Shown: one piece after another, positions 1-9,817 of the stretch
Numbering within the stretch: position 1 is the first letter of the stretch
Layout: every line of letters starts with the position of its first letter
Source: Mesorhizobium sp. NZP2077
Lineage (GTDB): Bacteria > Pseudomonadota > Alphaproteobacteria > Rhizobiales > Rhizobiaceae
DNA: 64,000 bases
Assembly: GCF_013170805.1 (NCBI RefSeq)
Contig: NZ_CP051293.1
Location: 4,036,001-4,100,000, forward strand
Direction of reading: 5' to 3'
Notes under the pieces: model-generated
Told to the model about the DNA's origin: nothing
Databases searched by the model: none
What the model saw: the letters and a program-made list of their open reading frames with translations, nothing else
Position numbers and translations under genes: made by a program

Positions 1-1845
1 GCCGCCGGCCCAATCGCGCTGATCGGCTGGCTTGCCGTCGTTTCCCTGCTGATCATCATCGCCGCGGCGGCTTTCCTTGCGGTAACGCGCATCGCGCCGG
101 AGGGCGGCGAGCCACTGAACTTTTTCGAAGCGTTCTGGGAATCGCTGATGCGCACGCTCGATTCCGGCACGATGGGCGGCGATACCGGCTGGGCCTTCCG
201 TCTCGTCATGCTGGTCGTCACGCTTGCCGGCATCTTCGTCGTGTCGGCTCTCATCGGCGTGCTCAGCGCCGGCGTAGACGGCAAGCTCGATGAATTGCGC
301 AAGGGCCGGTCGCGCGTGCTGGAGGCCGATCACACCATCATCCTCAACTGGTCGCCGTCGATCTTCGACGTCATCTCCGAACTCGTCATTGCCAATGCCA
401 GCCGCCGTCGTCCGCGCATCGTCGTCATGGCCAATATGGACAAGGTCGAGATGGAGGACGAGATCGCGAACAAGGTGGGCAAGCTGGGCAACACGCGCAT
501 CATCTGCCGCAGTGGCGATCCGACCGATCTCTATGATCTGGCCATCGTCAATCCGCAGACCTCGCGGTCGGTCGTCGTGCTGTCGCCGGGCGGCGACGAT
601 CCGGATTCGCAGGTCATCAAGACGGTGCTGGCGCTGGTCAACGATCCGAACCGGCGCACCGACCCCTACAACATCGCCGCCGAGATCCGCGATGGCAAGA
701 ATGCCGAGGTTGCCCGCGTCGTCGGCGGGGTCGAGGTGCAGCTAGTGCTGGCCGACCAGCTGATCTCGCGCATCGTCGTGCATTCGAGCCGGCAATCGGG
801 CCTGAGCGGCGTCTATTCGGAGCTGCTCGATTTCGACGGCTGTGAAATCTATACGACCGCGCAGCCGGATCTCACCGGCAAGACCTTCGGCGAGGCGGTG
901 ATGGCGTATGAGCATTGCGCACTGATCGGGCTTTGCGACCAAAAGGGGCGCGTCAATCTCAACCCGTCGTCGGAGCTGGTAATCGGCAAGGACATGCGCG
1001 CCATCATCATCGCCGAAGACGATGCCGCGATTAAGCTCGGAAGCACTGGAGCCAAGGTCGATGCAGCGGCGATCCGCGGGCCGCGGCCTGTCGAGGCGAA
1101 GCCGGAGCGTACGCTGATCCTCGGTTGGAACCGGCGCGGCCCGATCATCGCCTATGAACTGTCGCGCTATGTCGCGCCTGGTTCGATCCTGACCATCGCC
1201 GCCGACACACCCGGCCTCGAGCAGGAAGTTGCCGCACTGCCGGTCGCCGGCGACAATCTATCGGTTACCTGCCGCATCACCGACACGTCGAGCAGCGCGG
1301 CACTCGTAAGCCTGGACGTGCCTTCCTATGACCACGTGCTCGTCCTCGGCTACAGCGAAACCATGGCAGCGCAGCCGGCCGATACGCGCACACTGGTGAC
1401 GCTGCTGCATCTGCGCAAGATCGCCGATGATGCGGGCCTGCACATCTCGATCGTCAGCGAGATGATCGACGTGCGCAACCGCGAGCTTGCCGCGGTGACC
1501 AAGGCCGATGATTTCGTCGTCAGCAACAGGCTCGTCAGTCTGATGCTGGCGCAGGCGTCGGAGAACCAGTATCTCGCCGCGATCTTCGACGATTTGCTCG
1601 ACGAGCAAGGCTCCGAAATCTACATGCGCCCGGTCGCCGACTATGTCGCCATCGACCAGCCCTTGACCTTCTGGACGATCGCCGAATCGGCGCGGCTGCG
1701 TGGCGAGATCGCCATAGGATACCGCCGCATCCGCGCCGGAGACACCGACCAACGGGCGCTAGGCGGCGTCACCGTCAATCCGCTGAAGTCGGAAGCGCTG
1801 GCCTATCTGCCGGAGGACCGGATCATCGTGCTGGCGCGGGATTAA
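1..1845 (+). CDS. CASTOR/POLLUX-like putative ion channel (5' end outside window)
   Basis: The reading frame is open from base 1, so the N terminus lies outside the window and 614 residues are visible. A membrane helix lies at about visible residues 4-28. A short pore-loop-like stretch rich in Gly/Thr/Ser follows (about 41-64), then a second helix (65-92). After that come two Rossmann-like RCK units, beginning near HTIILNWSPSIFDV and, about 260 residues later, RTLILGWNRRGPIIAYEL. This order matches bacterial relatives of the plant CASTOR/POLLUX cation channels, which are gated by their RCK domains. The ATG at 148 lies after the first helix and would remove it, so it is not the true start. The stop overlaps the convergent CoA-lyase stop by three bases. 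Ion selectivity cannot be read from sequence. Confidence 0.85.
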   Translation, partial: AAGPIALIGWLAVVSLLIIIAAAAFLAVTRIAPEGGEPLNFFEAFWESLMRTLDSGTMGGDTGWAFRLVMLVVTLAGIFVVSALIGVLSAGVDGKLDELRKGRSRVLEADHTIILNWSPSIFDVISELVIANASRRRPRIVVMANMDKVEMEDEIANKVGKLGNTRIICRSGDPTDLYDLAIVNPQTSRSVVVLSPGGDDPDSQVIKTVLALVNDPNRRTDPYNIAAEIRDGKNAEVARVVGGVEVQLVLADQLISRIVVHSSRQSGLSGVYSELLDFDGCEIYTTAQPDLTGKTFGEAVMAYEHCALIGLCDQKGRVNLNPSSELVIGKDMRAIIIAEDDAAIKLGSTGAKVDAAAIRGPRPVEAKPERTLILGWNRRGPIIAYELSRYVAPGSILTIAADTPGLEQEVAALPVAGDNLSVTCRITDTSSSAALVSLDVPSYDHVLVLGYSETMAAQPADTRTLVTLLHLRKIADDAGLHISIVSEMIDVRNRELAAVTKADDFVVSNRLVSLMLAQASENQYLAAIFDDLLDEQGSEIYMRPVADYVAIDQPLTFWTIAESARLRGEIAIGYRRIRAGDTDQRALGGVTVNPLKSEALAYLPEDRIIVLARD

Positions 1846-2723
1846 GCGGAAACCCCTGCCGCCTTGGCCCTTGCCAGCAGCCGTTCGGCCAGCCGCAGAT
1901 GCGGGCGGTCGAACATCTTGCCGTCGATGCCGACGACGCCTGGATTTCCGGCTGCCTGGAATGCGTCGACGATTGCCTGGGAGTGTTTCACAGCCTCCGC
2001 CGAAGGAGTGAAGGCGGCGTTGATGACGGGCACCTGATCGGGGTGGATCGCCATCTTGCCGGTGAAGCCGTCCCGCTCGGCCTCGGTGCATTCAGTGGTG
2101 AAGGCCGTCATGTCACGAAAGTTCGGGAACACGGTGTCGATCGCATCGACCTCCGCGGCACCGGCCGCAAGGATGGTCATCAGGCGAGCATGGCGGAACA
2201 CGTCGGTATAGCGGCCGTGCTCGTCGCGGGCTGAGCGTGCGCCGATCGCCGCCGAGAGGTCTTCCGCGCCCCATGTGAGGCCGGCGAGCCGCGCGCTGGC
2301 GCCGGCATAGGTCGCGGCCGCGAGCACACCCATCGGGGTTTCGGTGATGATCGGCAGGATTTTGATCGCACCGTCAGGCAGGCCGTTCTCCGCTTCTCGA
2401 ACCCTGAGCTTTGCCGAGAGCTGCTGCACATCCTGGCCGCTGTTCGACTTGGGCAGCATGATGCCGTCCGGCTTCACCGGGACGAGCGCTGCAAGATCGT
2501 CGTCCGTCAACCCGGTCGAGAGATCGTTGACCCTGATGTAGATCGCCGAGCCGGCTTGCCCCCTGCGTTCGGCGATGAAGCGCGCCGCGATTTCGCGCGC
2601 CAGCACCTTGTTCTGCGGCGCCACGGAATCCTCGAGATCGACGATCACCGTATCGGCGCCGGCGCCAAATCCCTTTTCCAGCTTGCGCTCGGAATCGCCG
2701 GGAACGAACAGCAGCGAGCGCAT
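1842..2723 (-). CDS. CoA ester lyase, HpcH/HpaI-CitE family
   Basis: This 293-residue protein has the CitE/malyl-CoA lyase pattern: an N-terminal RSLLFVPGDSERKLEKG, then VIVDLEDSV, a metal-site segment PIITETPMGV, GLTWGAEDLSAAIGARS, and near the C terminus FTGKMAIHPDQVPVIN. Family members cleave or form malyl- or citramalyl-type CoA esters, or hydrolyse malyl-CoA, using Mg2+ in the cytoplasm. The exact substrate is not determined here. The start is the ATG at 2723, which shares one base with the stop of the upstream MaoC hydratase (TGATG), so the two are probably translated together and act in one acyl-CoA pathway. A longer in-frame extension upstream overlaps the hydratase and is rejected. 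Confidence 0.88.
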   Translation of the reverse strand: MRSLLFVPGDSERKLEKGFGAGADTVIVDLEDSVAPQNKVLAREIAARFIAERRGQAGSAIYIRVNDLSTGLTDDDLAALVPVKPDGIMLPKSNSGQDVQQLSAKLRVREAENGLPDGAIKILPIITETPMGVLAAATYAGASARLAGLTWGAEDLSAAIGARSARDEHGRYTDVFRHARLMTILAAGAAEVDAIDTVFPNFRDMTAFTTECTEAERDGFTGKMAIHPDQVPVINAAFTPSAEAVKHSQAIVDAFQAAGNPGVVGIDGKMFDRPHLRLAERLLARAKAAGVSA

Positions 2724-3175
2724 CAGGCGGCCTTTTTCAGCATCATCGCTTGCCTGGTGCATTTGGCGACGAGGTCGCCATTCTGGTTGTAGGCGCGGTG
2801 CTCGAATTCGACGATGCCGCGATCGGGCTTCGACTTGGACTCGCGCACCGAGATGACCGTGGTCTCGACGCGGATGGTGTCGCCGTGGAAGACCGGATGA
2901 GGAAACACGGTCTCCTTCATGCCCAGATTGGCGACGGTCGTGCCGACGGTGATGTCGTTGACCGAAATGCCGATCATCAGACCGAGCGTGAACAGCGAGT
3001 TGACCAGCGGCTTGCCCCACTCGCTCTTGGCGGCGAAATCGAAGTCGATATGCAGCGGCTGCGGGTTCAGCGTCATCACCGAAAACAGCATGTTGTCGCT
3101 CTCGGTGACGGTCTTGCGCAGCGTGTGTTGGAAGACATGGCCGACGACGAACTCCTCGAGATATAGCCCGGCCAT
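2723..3175 (-). CDS. MaoC family (R)-specific enoyl-CoA hydratase/dehydratase
   Basis: This 150-residue single hot-dog-fold protein carries the hydratase segment TLNPQPLHIDFDFA, a variant of the MaoC motif in which NP and LH are separated by two residues. The family adds or removes water across the double bond of enoyl-CoA thioesters. I chose the ATG at 3175 because AGGAGA lies just upstream; an earlier in-frame start at 3217 lacks such a site. It overlaps the CoA lyase by one base. The pair resembles the hydratase and lyase steps for branched C4/C5 dicarboxyl-CoA compounds, but the protein is only about half the length of ethylmalonyl-CoA-pathway mesaconyl-CoA hydratase, so I do not assign that role. 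Confidence 0.85.
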   Translation of the reverse strand: MAGLYLEEFVVGHVFQHTLRKTVTESDNMLFSVMTLNPQPLHIDFDFAAKSEWGKPLVNSLFTLGLMIGISVNDITVGTTVANLGMKETVFPHPVFHGDTIRVETTVISVRESKSKPDRGIVEFEHRAYNQNGDLVAKCTRQAMMLKKAA

Positions 3176-3328
3176 TTTCAGTCTCCTGCGCTGATTGACG
3201 GTTGATAGGCGCTGCATCCAGCGCTCGCAAGCCAGTTAATGAACATGGTGAACCGTTCGTAAACCATTTCTGCCTACCGTCCTCAGCGGGGCCGGAAACC
3301 TTCCGGCTAGGGGCGTAAGCAGACGGGC

Positions 3329-4453
3329 ATGGTTGTTGTTTCGCATTTCCTGAAATGGATCTACACGGCAAGAGTGTCCGAGCGCGCCGCCGCGGCCAAC
3401 GCGCTGGCCCGGGCCTATGTGAATTCCGAATTGCCGTTCGAGGATCGCTGCGCCGCCGAGGCGGCGCTGACGCTGCTGCTCGACGATGCCTCGTCGAAAG
3501 TTCGATTGGCAATGGCCGAGGCGCTCTCCATGAGCCACCACGCGCCGCTGCAGATCATCAGTGCACTGGCCGCCGACCAGCCCGAAGTCGCCGGTGTCGT
3601 GCTGGCGCGCTCACCGCTGCTCACCGATGCCGACCTGATCAACCGCGTGGCGTCGAGCCAGAAGGCCACGCAGAAGCTGATCGCCGACCGTCCGCTTGTC
3701 TCGATGGCGCTGTCGGCGGCCATCGCCGAAATAGGCGAGGCTGAAGCCTGCGCCGTTCTGCTCGCCAACAGCGGCGCCGATATCGCATCGCTCAGCTTCC
3801 GCCGCATGGCCGAACGCCATGGGCATCTGCCTCTGGTGCGCGAGGCGCTGATATCGGATATCAGGCTGCCTGCCGAATGCCGGCACATGCTGCTTATCAA
3901 GCTTGGCGAGACCTTGAAGACATCACCGCTGGTCATGGCGTTGATGGGCGCCGCGCGTGCCGACCGCGTCATGCGCGATGCCTGCGTCAAGGCCTCGGTG
4001 ACGCTGATCGAGGGTACGCGCCAGGAAGAACATTCCGCACTGATCGAACATTTGCGCCTGCGCGGCGATCTCACCGCCAGTTTCCTCATCCGCACCATCG
4101 CCCATGGCAAGGTCGATTTCTTCGGGTCGGCGCTGGTGGCGCTCAGCCAGCAGTCCGAACAAAGGGTGAGGGCGCTGCTGGCCGGTGGGCACGATGTCGC
4201 CTTGCAGGCGCTGTTTCGTAGCGCCGGTCTTGCCGCCGGAACCCACGCAATCATCCTGCGCGCGCTGAAAATCTGGCGGGAGGTGGCCAACGGCAAGCGC
4301 GTTGCCGGTGTACAGGAGGTCAGCTGGCTGATGCTGAAAGAGGTCGGCGGGCAATCAGCCGAAGGCGATCTCGCCGCGCTGATCAAGTCGATCCATCTCG
4401 ACGCGCTGCGCGAGAACGCGCGCGGTCATGCGCTGGCGATCGCAGCCGCCTAG
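3329..4453 (+). CDS. DUF2336 domain-containing protein
   Basis: This is a 374-residue, Ala/Leu-rich, all-helical cytoplasmic protein. Repeated segments such as AAEAALTLLLDDASSKVRLA and SMALSAAIAEIGEAEACAVL resemble HEAT-type helical repeats. This is the layout of DUF2336 proteins, which are common in alphaproteobacteria and have no firmly established function in rhizobia. There is no signal peptide or membrane helix. The gene is convergent with the FUSC gene, and their stop codons overlap by four bases (4450-4453). It is divergent from the MaoC gene, with the shared promoter interval at 3176-3328. The start at 3329 gives the longest frame and has only a weak ribosome site. Confidence 0.75.
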   Translation: MVVVSHFLKWIYTARVSERAAAANALARAYVNSELPFEDRCAAEAALTLLLDDASSKVRLAMAEALSMSHHAPLQIISALAADQPEVAGVVLARSPLLTDADLINRVASSQKATQKLIADRPLVSMALSAAIAEIGEAEACAVLLANSGADIASLSFRRMAERHGHLPLVREALISDIRLPAECRHMLLIKLGETLKTSPLVMALMGAARADRVMRDACVKASVTLIEGTRQEEHSALIEHLRLRGDLTASFLIRTIAHGKVDFFGSALVALSQQSEQRVRALLAGGHDVALQALFRSAGLAAGTHAIILRALKIWREVANGKRVAGVQEVSWLMLKEVGGQSAEGDLAALIKSIHLDALRENARGHALAIAAA

Positions 4454-6516
4454 TCCTTATCCCTGGCGAAAAAATCCGGAAAATCCTCCATCGCCGCGGC
4501 AATGATGCGCAACGATGCCGCGACCTGCAGCAGGTCGCCAGGGGCATTTCGCTCAGCGATGCCAGCCGCATATTGCCGGGCGACGGCGACGGTCGCCGTC
4601 TGCGGATCGCCGGGGGCGCGGAACAGCAATTCGCGCGCCAGCCCTCTCAGGAAGTTGGCGATCGAAAGTGCGGCTTCGGATGGGATAGCGTGGTTTTGGC
4701 CAGCACCTCGCAGCCGCAGAATCTCCAGGCCGACCGTGACGGCGGCGACGCCGCCGCCCAGAACCGCGTCGCCCTTCCTGCCGGAATTCTGTACCAGCGG
4801 CATCAGCTGGTTGACCCGATCATAGGCGAGGCTCTCGAAGGCTGAACGCCTCGGCACGCGCTCATGCAGGCAAAGCCGCGCCAGATCCTCGCGCATGGCG
4901 CGCACGATGCGATTGGCCGCGAGCCACGGATCGGCGGGCAGCACCAAGATGAAGACGCCGATCGCCAGCAGAATACCGACTAGCACCGACGCGGAGCCGG
5001 CGAAGAACGGGCCGGGATCGTAGGTCATCGCCTGATGCGGGCTGAGGAAAGCGAGGAAGTTGATGGCAAAGGCCGTGGCCACGCCGACATAGCGCGGATT
5101 GGCCATGCCCAGCGCCGTTGGCACCAGGATCGGCACGACAAACAGGACGAACCAGCCGAAGCCGGGCAGGGCAGGCATCGCGATCTGGCCGACGAGAAAG
5201 GCAAAGGGCAAGGCCAGCAGCGTTCCCTTGAAGAAGCCCCAGGACACCTGCACCGGATCGGGGCGAGAGGCGAAAAGGCTGGATACGACGGCAACGAGAA
5301 TGACGGTGCCCGCTGCCTCGGACCATTTCGTCGTCAACCAGAAGGCCGCGACCAGCAAGGTGGCAAGGGCGGCGCGCACGGCATTGCGCGATGCGCCGGG
5401 GTAGTCGCGGTGAACCACCAGAGCAGGCTGCCTGCTGCCGCGAACCGGGCGCGTGACGGGAGCGCGCAAGGCGTCGAGACCGCGCAGCACCTGCTTGAAG
5501 GCCTCGGCGAAATCGGCGGCGATGGTGAGACGGGTGATGGTGCCGACCCTGTCGTCGCCCTGGTCGACCGAGGCATCGGGAATTTGCCGGGCCTTGGCCG
5601 AGATCGCGTCGAGCCGTGTCACCCATGGTGCAGTATCTTCCAGCGCGCCTGGCTTGTCCGCCAGTTCACTGACAAGGGTATGCAATTCCGAGCGCACCGG
5701 GATGAGTGCGGCGTTTTTCGGGGCAGCATGCGAATGCAGCGCGCGTGCCGCCGACAGGGCCGAGAGCAATTGTCCAATAGTGCGCCGCACCGGGTGGGCG
5801 CGCGGCGCGAAACTCGGCGCTTCCAGTCTGGCATAAGCGCGCATTTCGCCCAGTGTCTGGATGTCCGCGACGAGTTTACGATGCAGTGCGGAAAGTGTCG
5901 CGGTATCACCTCCCGAGAAGGCGCCCGCGGCGTAGGTGGCGAGATCGAGAATGCACCGTTTCAGCCGCGAGATGATGGCGTCGCTGGCCAGTTTTGGCAG
6001 GATCAGCCGGCTGGTCAGGCCGGCGCAGACAATGCCGAGCACGATTTCCGCGCAGCGCGCGACCGCGAGGTCGACGACGAGATGTGGTTGTCCGAAGGCC
6101 GGCAGGCCGATGATCATCGCGGTGTAGCCGGCAAGGGCAGCACCATAGGCTTCGGGATTGCGCAGCAGTGACGAGACGAAGGTGCAAATGCCGATCCAGA
6201 CGGCAAGCACGGTCACCAGCACCCATGGGTTGGTGCCGAATACCGTGGTGATGCCGATCGCCGCGATGCCGCCGGCCAGCGTGCCGAGCAAGCGGTAGAA
6301 GCCCTTCGCCAGCACCATGCCGGCGACGGGCTGGGCAACGATGAACACCGTCATCATCGCCCATTGCGGGTGGTCGAGCTTCAGCGCGTAAGCGGCCAGC
6401 AGCGCGATCAGGCCGGCCGAAACGGTGCGCAGGGCGAAAATCCAGTCCGAGCGCGTCGGCTGTGTCAGCCCGGCCAAACTCGTCTCGAAATAGGTCTTCA
6501 GCCGCACCCAGGTCAC
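4450..6516 (-). CDS. FUSC family membrane protein (aromatic-acid exporter-like)
   Basis: This 688-residue inner-membrane protein shows the duplicated FUSC/AaeB layout: a first helix cluster at about residues 28-175 (including WAMMTVFIVAQPVAGM and FYRLLGTLAGG), a central soluble domain, a second helix cluster at about 375-530, and a C-terminal soluble part. Characterised relatives export aromatic carboxylic acids, often with a membrane-fusion protein partner. No such partner is adjacent here, so the substrate is unknown. The initiation codon is GTG at 6516; an overlapping ATG at 6518 is in another frame and runs into a stop at once. It is separated from parE by only 43 bases and may be co-transcribed with it. 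Confidence 0.8.
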   Translation of the reverse strand: MTWVRLKTYFETSLAGLTQPTRSDWIFALRTVSAGLIALLAAYALKLDHPQWAMMTVFIVAQPVAGMVLAKGFYRLLGTLAGGIAAIGITTVFGTNPWVLVTVLAVWIGICTFVSSLLRNPEAYGAALAGYTAMIIGLPAFGQPHLVVDLAVARCAEIVLGIVCAGLTSRLILPKLASDAIISRLKRCILDLATYAAGAFSGGDTATLSALHRKLVADIQTLGEMRAYARLEAPSFAPRAHPVRRTIGQLLSALSAARALHSHAAPKNAALIPVRSELHTLVSELADKPGALEDTAPWVTRLDAISAKARQIPDASVDQGDDRVGTITRLTIAADFAEAFKQVLRGLDALRAPVTRPVRGSRQPALVVHRDYPGASRNAVRAALATLLVAAFWLTTKWSEAAGTVILVAVVSSLFASRPDPVQVSWGFFKGTLLALPFAFLVGQIAMPALPGFGWFVLFVVPILVPTALGMANPRYVGVATAFAINFLAFLSPHQAMTYDPGPFFAGSASVLVGILLAIGVFILVLPADPWLAANRIVRAMREDLARLCLHERVPRRSAFESLAYDRVNQLMPLVQNSGRKGDAVLGGGVAAVTVGLEILRLRGAGQNHAIPSEAALSIANFLRGLARELLFRAPGDPQTATVAVARQYAAGIAERNAPGDLLQVAASLRIIAAAMEDFPDFFARDKD

Positions 6517-6559
6517 ATGCTCGTCTCCGCAACTGAGCCTGTTATGGACCGGCGAACGA

Positions 6560-8626
6560 CTAGATATCCAGCACTTCCGTCGCTGCGAATTCGGCGCGTT
6601 CCTGGATAAAGCGGAAGCGAGCTTCCGGCTTGGTGCCCATCAGCTCATCGACCCTGTCCTTGGTGGTTGAATCGATTTCGTTCACATCGACCCTGAGCAG
6701 CGTGCGCTTCCTCGGATCCATCGTGGTTTCCTTGAGCTGCGCGGCCATCATTTCGCCCAGGCCCTTGAAACGCCCAAGCTCGACCTTGCCGCGCCCGGTG
6801 AACTCGGTGCGCAAAAGCTCGTCCTTGTGTGCATCGTCGCGGGCGTAGGCCACCTTGCCGCCTTGCCGGATCGAGTAAAGCGGCGGCACCGCCAGATAGA
6901 GATGGCCGCCACGCACCAGCGCCGGCATCTCCTGGTAGAAGAAGGTGATCAGCAGCGAGGCAATGTGGGCGCCGTCGACGTCGGCGTCGGTCATGATGAT
7001 CACGCGGTCATAGCGCAAATCCTCGTCGCGGTACTTTGAGCGTGTGCCGCAGCCGAGCGCCTGGATCAGATCCGATATCTGCTGGTTGGCGGCCAGCTTG
7101 TCATTACCGGCACTGGCGACGTTGAGGATTTTGCCGCGCAGCGGCAATACGGCCTGGCTGGCCCGGTCACGCGCCTGTTTGGCTGAGCCGCCGGCCGAGT
7201 CACCTTCGACGATGAAGAGTTCGGCGCCGGCCGCGGCGTTCTGCGTGCAGTCGGCGAGCTTGCCCGGCAAGCGCAATTTGCGCACCGCGCTCTTGCGCGA
7301 CACTTCCTTTTCCTGCCGCCGGCGCACCCGCTCGTCGGCGCGCGCGATCACCCATTCAAGCAGCTTCGAGGCTTCCTGTGGATTGTCGGCCAGCCAATGG
7401 TCGAACGGATCGCGGATCGCGGTCTCGACGATGCGAATGGCCTCGATCGTCGCCAGCCTGTCCTTGGTCTGGCCGACGAATTCCGGCTCGCGGATGAACA
7501 CCGACAGCATGCCCGCCGCCGAGATCATGACGTCTTCCGAGGTGACGATCGAGGCGCGCTTGTTGCCGACGAGATCGGCATAGGCGCGAAGTCCGCGCGT
7601 CAGCACGTTGCGGAAGCCGGCTTCATGCGTGCCGCCTTCGCCGGTCGGGATGGTGTTGCAGTAGGAATTGATGAAGCCGTCGCCGCCGAACCAGGTCACC
7701 GCCCATTCGAGCGAGCCATGGCCGCCTTGTTTTTCGCTCTTGCCGGCAAAGATTTCGCGCGTCACCTGGAAGTCGTCGCCGAGCGATGCCTTGAGATAGT
7801 CCTTGAGGCCGCCGGGGAAATGGAATTCCGCCTTGGCCGGCGTCTGGTCCTTTTCCCTTATCAGCGAGGGATCGCAGGTCCAGCGGATTTCGACGCCGCC
7901 GAACAGATAGGCCTTCGAGCGCGTCATACGGTAGAGCCGCGCCGGTTCGAAGGCCGCGCCCTTGCCGAAAATCTGCTCGTCGGGATGGAAGCGGATTTTG
8001 GTTCCGCGCCGGTTGTGGACCTCACCGAGGTGCTCCAGGCCGGTCACCGGGACGCCGCGCGAAAAGCGCTGGCGATAGAGCTGGCGGCCACGCGCGACTT
8101 CGACCTCGAGATGATCCGACAGCGCGTTGACGACGGACACACCGACGCCATGCAAGCCGCCCGAGGTTTCGTAGACCTTGGAGTCGAACTTGCCGCCCGA
8201 ATGTAGCGTCGTCATGATGACTTCGAGCGCCGGCTTCTTGAATTTCGGATGCGGGTCGACTGGAATGCCGCGACCATTGTCGGTGACGGCGAGATAGCCG
8301 TCGGCCGACAGCTCGACATCGATGAAGGTGGCATGGCCGGCGACCGCCTCGTCCATCGAATTGTCGATGACCTCGGCGAACAGATGGTGCATCGCCTTGT
8401 CGTCGGTGCCGCCAATATACATGCCAGGCCGGCGACGCACCGGCTCCAGGCCCTCAAGCACCTCGATGTCGGCGGCACTATAACCCTCGCTGCCATCCTT
8501 GGTCGCGGCCGGACGCCTAGCCGCCGCCTGCACCAGCGGATCCGCCGGGCGCGCGGGTGTGCGAACCGGCTGCGGCTGCTTGTCCATATTGCCGAAGAGA
8601 TCGTTGTTGTCGTCCATGCCTGCCAT
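6560..8626 (-). CDS. parE: DNA topoisomerase IV subunit B
   Basis: The 688-residue protein has the full GyrB/ParE architecture. The GHKL ATPase segments are [24 protein letters not shown] and [15 protein letters not shown]. The TOPRIM segments are [17 protein letters not shown] and [11 protein letters not shown], followed by the LYLAVPPLY region. The product pairs with ParC to decatenate daughter chromosomes using ATP. ParE rather than GyrB is indicated by the short length, without a long GyrB insertion, and by the C terminus ending shortly after QERAEF. A second ATG at 8617 (MDDNND) is an equally plausible start. The gene is divergent from cpaB, with 228 bases between them holding both promoters. 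Confidence 0.93.
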   Translation of the reverse strand: MAGMDDNNDLFGNMDKQPQPVRTPARPADPLVQAAARRPAATKDGSEGYSAADIEVLEGLEPVRRRPGMYIGGTDDKAMHHLFAEVIDNSMDEAVAGHATFIDVELSADGYLAVTDNGRGIPVDPHPKFKKPALEVIMTTLHSGGKFDSKVYETSGGLHGVGVSVVNALSDHLEVEVARGRQLYRQRFSRGVPVTGLEHLGEVHNRRGTKIRFHPDEQIFGKGAAFEPARLYRMTRSKAYLFGGVEIRWTCDPSLIREKDQTPAKAEFHFPGGLKDYLKASLGDDFQVTREIFAGKSEKQGGHGSLEWAVTWFGGDGFINSYCNTIPTGEGGTHEAGFRNVLTRGLRAYADLVGNKRASIVTSEDVMISAAGMLSVFIREPEFVGQTKDRLATIEAIRIVETAIRDPFDHWLADNPQEASKLLEWVIARADERVRRRQEKEVSRKSAVRKLRLPGKLADCTQNAAAGAELFIVEGDSAGGSAKQARDRASQAVLPLRGKILNVASAGNDKLAANQQISDLIQALGCGTRSKYRDEDLRYDRVIIMTDADVDGAHIASLLITFFYQEMPALVRGGHLYLAVPPLYSIRQGGKVAYARDDAHKDELLRTEFTGRGKVELGRFKGLGEMMAAQLKETTMDPRKRTLLRVDVNEIDSTTKDRVDELMGTKPEARFRFIQERAEFAATEVLDI

Positions 8627-8854
8627 CGGGTCCGATGCTGCGAATCACCCGCCGATACTGCCACGCTTTGCGGCGCCAAGCGACGGAGGTTCCTGTTACG
8701 TTCGGGGATTTGACCCGTCTTATCCTAAAACCATTCGATAACCAAGCGGGCGGAAATAGGTCTGATGCAGGCGTTGCGCATTCCTGATTCTTTAACAAAC
8801 CAGCCTAGCGTGAGCCCAACATAACAAGAAACGACGGGCATCAGGGGTTTCGGC

Positions 8855-9781
8855 GTGAGGGGCAAGGCCATAACGATGATCGGCATCGCCGCCGTTTTCG
8901 GCGCGATCTCGATCTTTGCCGCGGATTTCTGGGTCAAGAGCCAGGCCAAGGCTGATGCCGGTGAGAAAACGGCGTCGATACCCGCTCCCGCCGCGCCCAG
9001 GATCGAGTTCAAGACCATCGTGGTGGCCAACGCGCCGTTGCGCTACGGCATGGAACTCGACCGCGCCAAGCTCAGTGAAATCCCGTGGCCGCAGGATTCC
9101 CTCCCGCAAGGTGCCTTTCCCACCATCGATGGGTTGCTGGGCGAAGGCAGCCGCGTCGTGCTGTCGCCGATCGATGTCAACGAACCGGTGCTGCTGACCA
9201 AGCTGTCGGGGCCGAACGGCCGCGCGACGCTCTCCAACATGATGACGCCCGGAATGCGGGCGGTCACCATCCGCACCGACGAGATCGCCGGTGTCGGCGG
9301 CTTTGTCACGCCGGGTGACCGCGTCGATGTCGTGCTGACGCGCGATGCCGGCGAAATCCAGGAAGTGGCCAAGAACGCGCAAGGTGCGGCCGGTTCGACC
9401 ATCACCTCCGAAATCGTCGTCGCCGATGCCAAGGTGCTGAGTGTCGGCCAGGGTGCCGACGTGCGCCAGACGACGCCTCAGGTGACCAATTCCGTGACCA
9501 TCGAGGTCACGACCGAGGGCGCGCAGAAAGTGGCGCTTGCCCGCACCGTCGGCACGTTGTCGCTGTCGCTGCGCTCCGCCAGCGAAGGCGGCGACGGCAA
9601 GAACGGCGTCACCACCATCTCTTCGTTCGGCGGATCGGTGGCGGCCAAGGCTCAGGCAGCGGCCGGCTCGCTGTTCGATGCGATGACAAAGGAGCCGGAG
9701 AAGCCGAAATTCAAGACGGTCATCGTGACGCGCGGCACGAAGGCCGAGGAATACCAGGTTCCTGCGCGCGACCAGAAGTGA
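8855..9781 (+). CDS. cpaB: Flp pilus assembly protein CpaB
   Basis: This 308-residue protein has an N-terminal membrane helix (about residues 6-24) and then a periplasmic region with the CpaB/RcpC pattern: an SAF-like domain with ANAPLRYGMELDRAKL, and GMRAVTIRTDEIAGVGGFVT followed by PGDRVDVVLTRD. CpaB is an outer-membrane secretin-associated component of the Tad pilus machine. The start is GTG at 8855, with AGGGG eight bases upstream. It is the first gene of a same-strand run through tadC. No flp prepilin or cpaA prepilin peptidase precedes it; parE lies immediately upstream in the opposite direction. Confidence 0.92.
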   Translation: MRGKAITMIGIAAVFGAISIFAADFWVKSQAKADAGEKTASIPAPAAPRIEFKTIVVANAPLRYGMELDRAKLSEIPWPQDSLPQGAFPTIDGLLGEGSRVVLSPIDVNEPVLLTKLSGPNGRATLSNMMTPGMRAVTIRTDEIAGVGGFVTPGDRVDVVLTRDAGEIQEVAKNAQGAAGSTITSEIVVADAKVLSVGQGADVRQTTPQVTNSVTIEVTTEGAQKVALARTVGTLSLSLRSASEGGDGKNGVTTISSFGGSVAAKAQAAAGSLFDAMTKEPEKPKFKTVIVTRGTKAEEYQVPARDQK

Positions 9782-9817
9782 AGGCCGGTGGGGACCGGAC
9801 GGGACAGGGCAATGTTG

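Noticed and set aside
5035..6171. Plus-strand frame opposite the FUSC gene
   Set aside because: Antisense shadow rich in Gly/Arg/Asp; the FUSC protein has clear membrane helices.
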